A stretch of DNA of 12,865 bases from Gp6-AA40 sp050742535 (GCA_050742535.1 JBOGIQ010000157.1:1-12865); one strand, 5' to 3'. Shown: positions 1 to 7,421, counted from the stretch's first letter. Numbers and translations: made by a program. The notes: generated from the sequence alone by a model not told the origin.

Positions 1-526
1 TCAGCGACGTGATCGGGTTCTTCTTCTCGAACGCCACGCCGGCCGCCGCCAGCGCGCGACACATTTCCTGGATGTCGCGGAAGCGCACGCCCACGCCGGG
101 GCGTCCGAGCTCGATCGTGAAGCCGACGTCGCCCGGCCCCACGCGTCCGGTCACGTCGTTGGTTTTCACCTCTTCAGTACCGCGCCCCTCGACGCCCGTG
201 GACTCGTGCGGCACGCGAGGATCCGAGAAGGCGCGGCGGACGACGCGCGGCCAGGTCAGCTCGTCGGGCTCGAAGGCGGCGGTCGGGCAGACGTCCGGCT
301 CAGGTTCGAAGCGGATGCGCATCGCGGCGAACATCCTCCGCACCGTGCGCACCAGGGTGGGATTGAGATGCTCCTGGCTGAGGCCGTTGAAGCAGGTGTA
401 GCACTCCACGCATTCGTCGCGGTCGATCGTCGCGCGCTTCAGTACCGGGTCTATATAGATCGCACCCATCGGGCACACGTAGGTACAGTTGCCGCAGGCG
501 ACACATTTATCCGGATTGATGCGCAT
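1..526 (-). CDS. 4Fe-4S ferredoxin-like protein, C-terminus cut by window edge
   Basis: Reading the minus strand from an ATG at 526 gives 175 open codons to the left edge, so the gene is partial at its 3' end. The N-terminus (MRINPDKC) leads straight into a canonical cluster motif C8-x2-C11-x2-C14-x3-C18-P. A second motif, C39-x2-C42-x2-C45, lacks a fourth Cys at the usual place; the next C-P is C80-P81, 34 residues later, so the second cluster would be split by an insertion. A later segment with Gly-rich 'ELGRPGVGVRFRD' looks like a separate alpha/beta domain of unknown role. No signal peptide is seen, so it should be cytoplasmic and carry electrons. There is no convincing Shine-Dalgarno before the ATG, and the possible promoter lies so close that the mRNA may be nearly leaderless. 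It is divergent from the aldolase operon. The exact electron partner is not identifiable. Confidence 0.8.
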   Translation of the reverse strand, partial: MRINPDKCVACGNCTYVCPMGAIYIDPVLKRATIDRDECVECYTCFNGLSQEHLNPTLVRTVRRMFAAMRIRFEPEPDVCPTAAFEPDELTWPRVVRRAFSDPRVPHESTGVEGRGTEEVKTNDVTGRVGPGDVGFTIELGRPGVGVRFRDIQEMCRALAAAGVAFEKKNPITSL

Positions 527-539
527 GGGATCTGCGGCG

Positions 540-569
540 ATTCTATCTGCCTTTGCGTATTGTGCACAA
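540..569 (-). promoter_or_regulatory. Possible promoter of the iron-sulfur gene
   Basis: On the minus strand a -10-like TAGAAT (545 to 540; five of six matches to TATAAT) is preceded, with an 18-base spacer, by TTGTGC (569 to 564; three of six matches to TTGACA). Transcription would start near 533, leaving only about seven bases before the ATG at 526, which fits the missing Shine-Dalgarno. This is a prediction by eye; sigma-70 consensus use in this organism is assumed. Confidence 0.35.
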
Positions 570-570
570 T
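559..570. promoter_or_regulatory. Perfect palindrome ATTGTGCACAAT, candidate operator
   Basis: This 12-base perfect palindrome lies in the 95-base gap between the divergent iron-sulfur gene and the aldolase operon, over the -35 element proposed for the iron-sulfur gene. Its TTGT..ACAA shape resembles operators of GntR/FCD-type regulators, but no such regulator is in this window. A second, weaker inverted repeat (TGCGTT at 570-575, AACGCA at 583-588) adjoins it on the aldolase side. Binding by a regulator is inferred from position and symmetry only. Confidence 0.4.
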
Positions 571-621
571 GCGTTGCGCACTAACGCAGCCGCGTGCGAT
601 GATTCGCGCCGCGAGGTGTTC

Positions 622-1764
622 ATGAGAGTCCACAACGTGTTTCTGGCGGCCTGTCTGACGGCCAGCTTCGTTATGGCAATCCAGGCGGACCAGAACCCGG
701 CAGCGCCAGCAGGGACGCCCGGGCAGGGCGGCGGTGGACGTCAGGGCGGCGGGCGAGCGGGGGGAGCCGCCGCCGGCGCGGCCAACCGCGCACCAATTGG
801 CGGGACGCTCACGCCGGCGAAACCCGACGAGCGTGGGTGGGGCTGGCAGGTGAAGGCCTCCATCAACCCGGCGACGCCGCGGCCGTTCTATAACAAGGCC
901 AAAGAACTGCTGTTCCAGGACAAGCAGATCACCAGCTACACGATGTCCACCTACAACGCGGAGCTGTACTGCGAACTGCGGAAGCACTTCGATTACATCT
1001 GGTTCGAAATGCAGCACAGCACGATGTCGTACGACGAGATACGGCGGATGCTGCTCACCTGTCCCGGCGCCGATGGCGCCGCGCCGATGATCCGAACGTC
1101 CGACGCGCTCGAGTCGACAATCCAGAAGGTGACCGACCTCGGCGCAATTGGCGTCATCGTCCCGACAGTGGACGACGCGCTCGAAGCGCGCGACGCGGCG
1201 CGGTTCTCACGGTACCCACCAGTTGGCCGCCGCAGCTCGGGCGGCGGATCGTTCGGGCAGGTGTGGCCGGGAGTCAACTATCGCACCACCGTGAACGACA
1301 ATATGCTCGTCGTCGTCATGATCGAGACGCTCGAGGGCGTGGCGAACGCCGAGGAAATCGCGGCGACGCACGGCGTTGACGTCGTGCTGATCGGGAACAA
1401 CGATCTTTCGAGCTTCTCGGGGTGGCCGCAGAACGACCCGCGTTATCAGGACGCCCTGATCAAGGTGCACGACGCCGCGTTGAAGTACGGCAAGTACTTC
1501 GGCAACGCCGGTGCCCAGTATCTGAATGGCTACGTTCTGAGTGCCGACACGCGCATGGTCCAGAATGGTCCCGCGCGCGACGGATGGACTCCGCCCCGCG
1601 GCGGTGGCCCGGGGCGCGGCGGTCGAGGCGACACCGCGCCCGAAGGGCGCGGCCGAGGCAACAACGTGCCCGAGCCGGATGCCGAACCGGTGATCGGCCT
1701 GCCCGGCGGCGCGCAGCCCGGCACGTCCGCACCGGCTCCGGGACGCGGCGGACGCGGACAGTAG
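622..1764 (+). CDS. Exported HpcH/HpaI-family aldolase
   Basis: A 380-residue protein of the HpcH/HpaI aldolase/citrate lyase family, metal-dependent enzymes that cleave 2-keto-3-deoxy or 4-hydroxy-2-oxo acids to pyruvate and an aldehyde. The core (about residues 85-315) keeps the four positions known as catalytic or metal-binding in E. coli HpcH: H132 in WFEMQHS, R158 in MIRTS, metal ligands E235 in MIETLEG and D261 in GNNDLS. The usual DxEH motif reads EMQH here, which may change specificity. The ATG at 622 is chosen because it starts a signal peptide (MRVHNVFLAACLTASFVMA) and has GAGGT at 613-617. Gly/Arg-rich stretches flank the core: residues 34-54 and the tail from 324 to 380. Family members are normally cytoplasmic and about 250-270 residues long, so both export and the flanks are unusual. 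It is first in an operon with the PQQ dehydrogenase (8-base gap). Substrate unknown; a non-enzymatic paralogue cannot be excluded. Confidence 0.9.
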   Translation: MRVHNVFLAACLTASFVMAIQADQNPAAPAGTPGQGGGGRQGGGRAGGAAAGAANRAPIGGTLTPAKPDERGWGWQVKASINPATPRPFYNKAKELLFQDKQITSYTMSTYNAELYCELRKHFDYIWFEMQHSTMSYDEIRRMLLTCPGADGAAPMIRTSDALESTIQKVTDLGAIGVIVPTVDDALEARDAARFSRYPPVGRRSSGGGSFGQVWPGVNYRTTVNDNMLVVVMIETLEGVANAEEIAATHGVDVVLIGNNDLSSFSGWPQNDPRYQDALIKVHDAALKYGKYFGNAGAQYLNGYVLSADTRMVQNGPARDGWTPPRGGGPGRGGRGDTAPEGRGRGNNVPEPDAEPVIGLPGGAQPGTSAPAPGRGGRGQ

Positions 1765-1768
1765 GAGG
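1763..1768 (+). promoter_or_regulatory. Ribosome-binding site AGGAGG of the PQQ dehydrogenase
   Basis: A full AGGAGG overlaps the last two bases of the aldolase stop codon and sits four bases before the ATG at 1773. It fixes the dehydrogenase start and implies translation of both genes from one message. The spacer is shorter than usual. Confidence 0.75.
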
Positions 1769-1772
1769 GTCG

Positions 1773-4244
1773 ATGCATCACGTGCGGCGGGCAATCACCG
1801 GGCTGGTTGTAATCGCGTGCGCGACCCTCGGCGCGCAGCAATCGAGATCGTCCTGGTCCGGCGTCTACACGGCGGATCAGGCGGCGGCTGGCGAGAAGAT
1901 CTACGGCGACAAATGTGCGAGTTGCCACGGTCCGGATCTCGCGGGCATCGAGCGAGCCCCTGCCCTCGCCGGCGGCATGTTCCTCGAGTCGTGGCACGGC
2001 AGGGACCTGCGGCAGCTGCTCGACCGCATCGACACGATGCCCCCGGCCGCGCCGAAGAGCCTGTCGCCTGCCGAATCGGTCGCGGTGCTGGCGTTCCTCC
2101 TTCGAACGTCGGAGATGCCAGCGGGAGCAGCGGCACTGCCGGCCGATCGCACGCAACTGACTGCGATCACGTTCGAGCGCGCGCGGGGCGCCGTCGTCTC
2201 GAGCACACAGGACGGCCCGCGGCCCACGGCTGCTGCTCCGGCCGCTCCGGCCGCATCGGCGGCGCAACGGCCGGCGGCGCCGACGTCGGGGGCTACCTTC
2301 TCATGGCCCACCTACGGCAGCAACCTCGCCAGTCACCGCTACTCGGCCGCCGACCAGATTACGAGGGACAACTTCAGCAAGCTGCAGATCGCGTGGCGGC
2401 TGAAAACTGACTTCCTCGGCCCGCGCCCCGACACGCTGTATTCGGCCACGCCGTTGCTCGTCGACCGCGTGTTGTACACGACGGCCGGCATGCGGCGCGC
2501 GGTGATTGCCCTCAACCCCACAACCGGGGAAATGCTGTGGATGCACAGTGAGGACGAGGGCCGCCGCGGCCAGAACGCGATTCGTTCCGGCGCAGGCCGC
2601 GGACTCGCGTATTGGGCCAGCGCAGATGGCGCCGATCGACGCATCATCTACGTTACGCCCGGATACCGCATGAAGGCGCTCGACGCGAAGACCGGGATTC
2701 CCGTTCCCGGGTTCGGCAGGAACGGCGCCGTCGATCTGAAGACCGAGATCGACCAGGACGGCCTCGATCTCGACACCGCCGAGCTCGGTCTCAACGCCAC
2801 GCCGCTCGTCGTCGGCGACGTCATTGTCGTCGGCGCGGCGCACCGCCCGGGCACGAACCCGCGCACCATGCGCAACGTGAAAGGGTACGTCCGCGGTTAC
2901 GATGCGCGCACCGGCAAGCGGCTCTGGATCTTCCATACCATTCCGCAGCGAGGCGAGTTCGGCTACGACACCTGGCTCGAGGGATCGGCCGAATACAACG
3001 GCAACACCGGCGTCTGGGCGCAGATGAGCGCCGACCCGGAACTGGGGCTGGTCTACGTGCCGGTTGAAATGCCGACGGGCGACTATTACGGCGGGAACCG
3101 GCCCGGCGACAACCTCTTTGCCGACAGCCTCGTGGCGCTCGACGTCAAAACCGGAAAGCGCAAGTGGCACTTTCAGACGGTGCACCACGACGTCTGGGAC
3201 TGGGACCTGGCGTGCGCGCCGATCCTGTTCGATATGACGCTGAACGGCCGCACGGTCAAGGCCATCGCGCAGCCGACGAAGCACGCCTTCCTCTTCGTCT
3301 TCAATCGGGAGACCGGCCAGCCGATCTGGCCGATTGAGGAGCGGCCGGTCCCACAGTCGGACGTGCCGAAGGAGCGAACCAGCCCTACCCAGCCGTTTCC
3401 AACGAAGCCCGCGCCCTTCGACCGACAGGGCGTCAGCGAGCAGGACCTGCTCGACCTGACTCCAGCGCTCAAGGCCGAAGCAATCGAGGTCGCCAAACGC
3501 TACAAGATGGGCCCGCTCTTCACGCCACCGCTCGTGAGCTCGGTCGACGGGCCGCTGGCGACCATGACGCTGCCCTCCGAGGTCGGCGGCGCGAACTGGC
3601 CCGGCGGCTCGTTCGATCCGGACAACAATTTCCTCTATGTCCACTCGCACGCGAACGTGTTCATGAACGCGCTGGTGCCGGCGAATCCGGCGCAGTCCGA
3701 CATGGGTTTCGTCGGCGGGCAAGCGCGCGCCGGCGGTCCTGGCGGCGGTGCGGCCCGCGGCGCGGGTCCCGGGGATGGTGCGGCGCGTGGAGCGGGCGCG
3801 CGCGGCGGGCGCGCGGGGACGGTGCAGGGGCTGCCGCTCATCAAACCTCCATACGATCAGATCACGGCGTACAACATGAACACCGGCGACATCGCCTGGC
3901 AGAAGACGCACAGCTCGACGCCGGACGACATCAGGAATCATCCCGCGCTCAAGGGATTGAACCTCCCCCGTTTAGGACAGCCGGGCCGCACGTTCATCGG
4001 CGTGCTGACGACGAAGAACCTGCTGATTGCGGGCGAAGGCGGCGTACACACCAACGAGACCGGCCGCCGCGTCGCGCTGCTGCGCGCCTATGACAAGTCC
4101 ACGGGGGCGGACGTCGGCGCGGTGGAAATGCCGAACAGGCAGACGGGTTCGCCCATGAGCTATCAGATCGACGGCAAGCAGTTCATCGTCCTGGCGGTAA
4201 GCGGCAACGACGGCGCCGAGCTGCTGGCCTACGCGCTGCCATAA
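1773..4244 (+). CDS. PQQ-dependent dehydrogenase with N-terminal cytochrome c domain
   Basis: An 823-residue quinoprotein that should oxidise an alcohol, aldose or polyol in the periplasm and pass electrons from PQQ to its own haem. Parts in order: signal peptide (about 1-21); cytochrome c domain with haem site C48-A-S-C51-H52 and likely axial Met M89 in DTMPP; an Ala/Pro-rich linker (about 148-172); then a PQQ beta-propeller opening with a WPTYGSNLASHRYS segment as in glucose and alcohol quinoproteins. The HHDVWDWD segment (residues 471-478) matches the conserved active-site stretch of membrane-type glucose dehydrogenases. Residues 648-682 are a Gly/Ala/Arg-rich insert with near-tandem GAARGAG units in a late propeller loop. 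Many alcohol dehydrogenases of this class carry the cytochrome at the C-terminus; here it is N-terminal. No transmembrane bundle as in Gcd is present. It is second in the aldolase/bicupin operon. Substrate is not determined; a sugar is favoured by the nearby arabinanase. Confidence 0.92.
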   Translation: MHHVRRAITGLVVIACATLGAQQSRSSWSGVYTADQAAAGEKIYGDKCASCHGPDLAGIERAPALAGGMFLESWHGRDLRQLLDRIDTMPPAAPKSLSPAESVAVLAFLLRTSEMPAGAAALPADRTQLTAITFERARGAVVSSTQDGPRPTAAAPAAPAASAAQRPAAPTSGATFSWPTYGSNLASHRYSAADQITRDNFSKLQIAWRLKTDFLGPRPDTLYSATPLLVDRVLYTTAGMRRAVIALNPTTGEMLWMHSEDEGRRGQNAIRSGAGRGLAYWASADGADRRIIYVTPGYRMKALDAKTGIPVPGFGRNGAVDLKTEIDQDGLDLDTAELGLNATPLVVGDVIVVGAAHRPGTNPRTMRNVKGYVRGYDARTGKRLWIFHTIPQRGEFGYDTWLEGSAEYNGNTGVWAQMSADPELGLVYVPVEMPTGDYYGGNRPGDNLFADSLVALDVKTGKRKWHFQTVHHDVWDWDLACAPILFDMTLNGRTVKAIAQPTKHAFLFVFNRETGQPIWPIEERPVPQSDVPKERTSPTQPFPTKPAPFDRQGVSEQDLLDLTPALKAEAIEVAKRYKMGPLFTPPLVSSVDGPLATMTLPSEVGGANWPGGSFDPDNNFLYVHSHANVFMNALVPANPAQSDMGFVGGQARAGGPGGGAARGAGPGDGAARGAGARGGRAGTVQGLPLIKPPYDQITAYNMNTGDIAWQKTHSSTPDDIRNHPALKGLNLPRLGQPGRTFIGVLTTKNLLIAGEGGVHTNETGRRVALLRAYDKSTGADVGAVEMPNRQTGSPMSYQIDGKQFIVLAVSGNDGAELLAYALP

Positions 4245-4260
4245 CATGTGGAACTTTTGC

Positions 4261-4265
4261 AGGAG
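4261..4265 (+). promoter_or_regulatory. Ribosome-binding site AGGAG deciding the bicupin start
   Basis: AGGAG lies six bases before the ATG at 4272. A GTG at 4248 in the same frame would extend the protein by eight residues but would put this site inside the gene and would blunt the signal peptide, so 4272 is preferred. Confidence 0.75.
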
Positions 4266-4271
4266 AACGTC

Positions 4272-5216
4272 ATGAATCGATCACAGCTGCGGTGGTGGAT
4301 CGCAGTCGCCCTGCTGGTCGCGGCAGCCGGGATCCAGTCCGCCGGACAGGCGCCCGCCGGCGCGCCTCCCCGCCCCGCCGGAAATCAGGATCTGGTCGTC
4401 CTGTCGCCGAAGGCGAAGTCGGCCGGCTGGACCGGCGTGCACAAGCCGCACACGAAGCTGCCTGACGTGCTGGCGCGGCACAAGGGCCAGGCCGATTGGG
4501 CCGAGACGATCGTCGACGACGAGAGCTTGTTCGCGCAGTGGGTCTCGATGGGACCGGGCAAGAAGACGCCACGGCGGATGAACGGCGACACGCGCGAATG
4601 GTGGATCGTGCAGTCAGGCACGCTGCGCTTCACCATCGAGGGACGCGAGCCGCTCGTCGCCACCAAGGGCTTCATGGTGCAGGTGCCATATCGAACGCTC
4701 TATCAGATCGAGAACGTCGGTACCGAGCCGGCGCTGCGCTTCGAAGTGAACGTGGCGCGCGCCCGCAAACTCTATCCGACGGACGAAACGCCCGTGCCGG
4801 TGCAAGGCTTCGACTACATCAAGACGCGGGTCACCGGGGGCAAGGGGACGCTCGACGCCCAGAACCGGCCGTTTCTGGATTTCAGCAAAGTGGTGAGCGG
4901 CGAGGAGCGCGGCGGCGCGTTCGTCACAGAAGATCGCAGCTTCGCGAACATCATCATGGGCAACTACCAGCGGCCGCAGCCGGGCAACAAGGGGCACTTT
5001 CACGAAGAGGGCGGCGAGTTCTGGCTGATCTGCCTGGGCACGATCCGCTACAACATCGAGGGACTCCAGGAATTCGAGGCGCAGGAAGGCGACGTCGTCT
5101 ACGTCCCGCGGCAGACATGGCACCTGGCGAGCAACGGCGGCAAGGAAGGGCTGCGTTCCTGCCGGCTGGCAATGAACGGCTTCCCGTACCAGGCGCACAT
5201 GTTCGAACAGAACTAA
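4272..5216 (+). CDS. Exported bicupin, first cupin degenerate
   Basis: A 314-residue protein with a signal peptide (MNRSQLRWWIAVALLVAAAG..., about 1-28) and two cupin domains. The second (about 215-300) is complete: metal ligands H242, H244 and E249 in GHFHEEGGE and H284 in the closing GDVVYVPRQTWH motif, so it should bind one divalent metal. The first (about 85-150) keeps the fold pattern, including TREWWIVQSG with E109, but has Pro/Arg/Arg where the HxH should be, so it probably binds no metal. It is third in the aldolase/PQQ dehydrogenase operon, 27 bases after it, and like them is predicted to be exported. Possible roles are a sugar isomerase or epimerase, a dioxygenase or a sugar-acid binding protein; the sequence does not decide. 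Its stop is 13 bases from the stop of the convergent gene. Confidence 0.87.
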   Translation: MNRSQLRWWIAVALLVAAAGIQSAGQAPAGAPPRPAGNQDLVVLSPKAKSAGWTGVHKPHTKLPDVLARHKGQADWAETIVDDESLFAQWVSMGPGKKTPRRMNGDTREWWIVQSGTLRFTIEGREPLVATKGFMVQVPYRTLYQIENVGTEPALRFEVNVARARKLYPTDETPVPVQGFDYIKTRVTGGKGTLDAQNRPFLDFSKVVSGEERGGAFVTEDRSFANIIMGNYQRPQPGNKGHFHEEGGEFWLICLGTIRYNIEGLQEFEAQEGDVVYVPRQTWHLASNGGKEGLRSCRLAMNGFPYQAHMFEQN

Positions 5217-5229
5217 AGGACCGGCGCTA

Positions 5230-5910
5230 TTACTCCACGACGCTGACGGTCAGGCCCTTCACGGGCACGCCGTCTTCGTCGAGAAACCGCGCGCAGAAGT
5301 CGGTCGCGCCGCCGCCGTTGAGGATGGCGGCGCGAATCACGTTCGGACCTTTCTGCAGCGTGAGGCGCTTCGATACGCCGTCGTCGATGACGCTCTGGCG
5401 ATCGTTGTAGATGCCGATCACTTCCCTGCCGTTCAGCCACCACACGGACGCCGCGTTCGATCCGATCGCCAGCCGCACGCCGGTCATCTCCCGCGGCGCA
5501 TGGACCACTGTCGTCACCCAGAACAGAACGTTCGACGTCGGCTTCTTCAGCGCGTACGCGAAATGATAGAGGTTGACGTTGTAGCGGATCGTGTCGACGG
5601 CGTGCCACGCCAGCTGCGCATCGCCGATAGTGACCCTGTCACCATGGCGCGGGACGGTGGCCGACTGCGTCGGGACGGCAAAGGTCTTCACCGCCGCCTG
5701 CACCGCGCTATCCGTGAGCTGGCCGTTTGTCGCGATCGGCTCGAGAATGAGCCACCGCTGCAGGAATCCGTCTGCGCCGGGCACTTTCGCGGGTGAGGCC
5801 GGACGCGTCAGCGACGGCGCGGGACCGCGAGTAGGGGCATCCTGCGCTGCTGCCACCGCGACACTCGCCGCACCGGCGGCCACGGCCATGGCCATCAGCC
5901 AGCGGTTCAT
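5230..5910 (-). CDS. Exported beta-sandwich protein, possibly carbohydrate-binding
   Basis: A 226-residue protein with a signal peptide (MNRWLMAMAVAAGAASVAVAAA, cleavage near Q23). The mature part opens with a FLQRWLILEPI segment (residues 49-59). The C-terminal half (about 125-225) has a pattern typical of galactose-binding-like beta-sandwiches in secreted glycan proteins: V-R-L-A-I-G, then WWLNG (157-161), then L-Q-K-G-P-N-V-I-R and NGGGATDFCARF (198-209). No catalytic motif is seen. The ATG at 5910 is chosen because it overlaps the arabinanase stop as ATGA, which implies coupled translation; a GTG at 5928 in frame is less likely. The context suggests it helps the arabinanase bind or hold its glycan, but binding is an inference. 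Confidence 0.78.
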   Translation of the reverse strand: MNRWLMAMAVAAGAASVAVAAAQDAPTRGPAPSLTRPASPAKVPGADGFLQRWLILEPIATNGQLTDSAVQAAVKTFAVPTQSATVPRHGDRVTIGDAQLAWHAVDTIRYNVNLYHFAYALKKPTSNVLFWVTTVVHAPREMTGVRLAIGSNAASVWWLNGREVIGIYNDRQSVIDDGVSKRLTLQKGPNVIRAAILNGGGATDFCARFLDEDGVPVKGLTVSVVE

Positions 5911-7421
5911 GGCGTCTTCAACCACCACCGCTGCCTGTCACTGGCTGGGTCGAACCTGGCGAGTGTCGGCATGCTGCTGCCAATCGCCGACAGCGCCCAT
6001 GGTTCCTTCGCGCCCGCAACGGCCTTTGGCATCACGCGATAGGTGCCGTCGGAGAGCTGATCGATCCGCCACAGTTGTTCCGGGCCGCCGGTGAACGCGG
6101 GAAGGACGACGAGCTCGCGATCGATGGTCGCTGACAGCGCACGATCCGTCCCCGCGATCGTGATTTTGAAATAGGACGATCCGGGATAGCCTCCAGCGTT
6201 CGCCACCGGTGTAACTGCCCACTTCTGCTGCGCCTGCACCATGTACGGCGACAGGCGGACGTCGATGGGGCCCGCCGGCCAGTTCGCGGAGACCTGCGCC
6301 GCTTCCTGTGCGGGTATCGGCGTGCGCGGTGCATCAGCAGCGCCTCGCCCACCTCCTGCGCCGGCGCCGCGGCCGCCACCGCGGCCGCGCAGTCCGCCCA
6401 CGGGAGTCCCCTGCACGGCGAGTTCCAGCGCCGTCCCCGTCCGCGCCGACTCGATCTGATACGTGCCTTCCTTGAAGTTGTCGCTGGCGACCGGCCACCC
6501 GTCACGCCAGAGGAGTGGGCGGATGTCGAGCACGCTGATGCCTCCGCGATCGAGATCCGCCTCGTAATGCATGGAGAACTTCTGCACGCCGTCACCGAGA
6601 TCGAGCAAGCCGAAGTGGCCGGGGCCGATGTAGCGGCCGCCGGACGCGAGAAACAGCTTGCCGCCGCCCTGCAGCATGTCGACACCGATGTTGTCGTGGA
6701 ACGGACCCGTGACCTTGCGCGAGCGTCCCATGCGGATGTTGTAGCTGGAGTTCGCACCGGCACAGCACGAACCGCGCGTCATCAGCAGGTAGTACCACCC
6801 ATCACGGTAAATGATGATCGACGCCTCGCCGTTGATGGCGATATCGATCGGCTTCCGCTCCGGATACAGCCGTTTTCCGGTCTTCGGATTGATTTCGACG
6901 AGACGGATGTAGCCGAAGTACGAGCCGTAGGTGAGCCACAGGGAGCCATTGGCCGGATCACGAAACACGCCCGGATCGATGGCGTTGCTATCCTCCACGC
7001 CGTCCGACCAGACGACCGGGCCGCCGTCCTCCCACTTGTAATCGGGTGAATTCGGATCGAGGGTCCTGCCGACGAGCAGTCCGATGGCGGCCTTCGGCTG
7101 CGTCCCCGGAGCCGAGTAATAGACGAAGTACCTGTCGCCGGATCGAATCACGTCGGGCGCCCAGGTGTTGTTGCCGCCGCGCGCGATCACCTCCTGGCCC
7201 GGGCGGCCGCCGGGCAGCGCCTGCATCAGCGTACCGGCGCGCCGCCATGTCCAGCCGTCGTCGGAAACGGAAATCGGCAGGCCACCACCAGTGCCATAGG
7301 CGTAGAACTTGCCGTCGTGCACGATGACCGTCGACGGATCATGCATGCCCGGGTCGCCGTCGAGCGCCACCACGGGCGATACGAGGACAAGTGCCAGCAG
7401 GGCACCTGCAATCGTTTTCAC
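5907..7421 (-). CDS. GH43 arabinan endo-1,5-alpha-L-arabinosidase-like enzyme with ricin-type domain
   Basis: A 504-residue exported protein (signal peptide about 1-20) with a five-bladed GH43 propeller (about 24-310). Visible active-site positions fit arabinanases: general base D28 in MHDPS, D149 in SNAIDPGVF as pKa modulator, general acid E199 in NGEASIIIYRDGWYYL, the WAPD motif at 87-90, the GSCC pair (C219, C220) and H269 in GPGH, a metal-ligand position in endo-arabinanases. Residues about 315-504 form a ricin-type beta-trefoil with three QxW motifs (Q399-W401, Q449-W451, Q497-W499), probably glycan-binding. A Gly/Arg-rich insert (342-361) lies inside this domain. The start is a GTG at 7421 with no clear Shine-Dalgarno; it is chosen because it begins the signal peptide. 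The gene follows the IclR gene by 76 bases and overlaps the next gene by 4. Exact substrate (linear arabinan or a related arabinoside) is inferred. Confidence 0.9.
   Translation of the reverse strand: MKTIAGALLALVLVSPVVALDGDPGMHDPSTVIVHDGKFYAYGTGGGLPISVSDDGWTWRRAGTLMQALPGGRPGQEVIARGGNNTWAPDVIRSGDRYFVYYSAPGTQPKAAIGLLVGRTLDPNSPDYKWEDGGPVVWSDGVEDSNAIDPGVFRDPANGSLWLTYGSYFGYIRLVEINPKTGKRLYPERKPIDIAINGEASIIIYRDGWYYLLMTRGSCCAGANSSYNIRMGRSRKVTGPFHDNIGVDMLQGGGKLFLASGGRYIGPGHFGLLDLGDGVQKFSMHYEADLDRGGISVLDIRPLLWRDGWPVASDNFKEGTYQIESARTGTALELAVQGTPVGGLRGRGGGRGAGAGGGRGAADAPRTPIPAQEAAQVSANWPAGPIDVRLSPYMVQAQQKWAVTPVANAGGYPGSSYFKITIAGTDRALSATIDRELVVLPAFTGGPEQLWRIDQLSDGTYRVMPKAVAGAKEPWALSAIGSSMPTLARFDPASDRQRWWLKTP

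Noticed and set aside
622..654. Lipobox-like LAAC at residues 8-11 of the aldolase signal peptide
   Set aside because: Only seven residues precede it, too few for a normal lipoprotein signal with charged and hydrophobic parts, and the hydrophobic stretch continues past the Cys.
1422..1772. Upstream in-frame extension of the PQQ dehydrogenase
   Set aside because: It overlaps the aldolase in another frame, is Arg-rich shadow sequence, and the strong AGGAGG and signal peptide both support the ATG at 1773.
3711..3822. GC-rich repeats in the dehydrogenase considered as a mobile or CRISPR-like repeat
   Set aside because: They are short, imperfect, in frame and code for Gly/Ala/Arg; there are no spacers or element ends.
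2301..3941. Long open frame (546 codons) on the minus strand opposite the PQQ dehydrogenase
   Set aside because: It is a high-GC antisense shadow with Arg/Val/Ala-rich, motif-free sequence; the plus strand has clear haem and propeller motifs.
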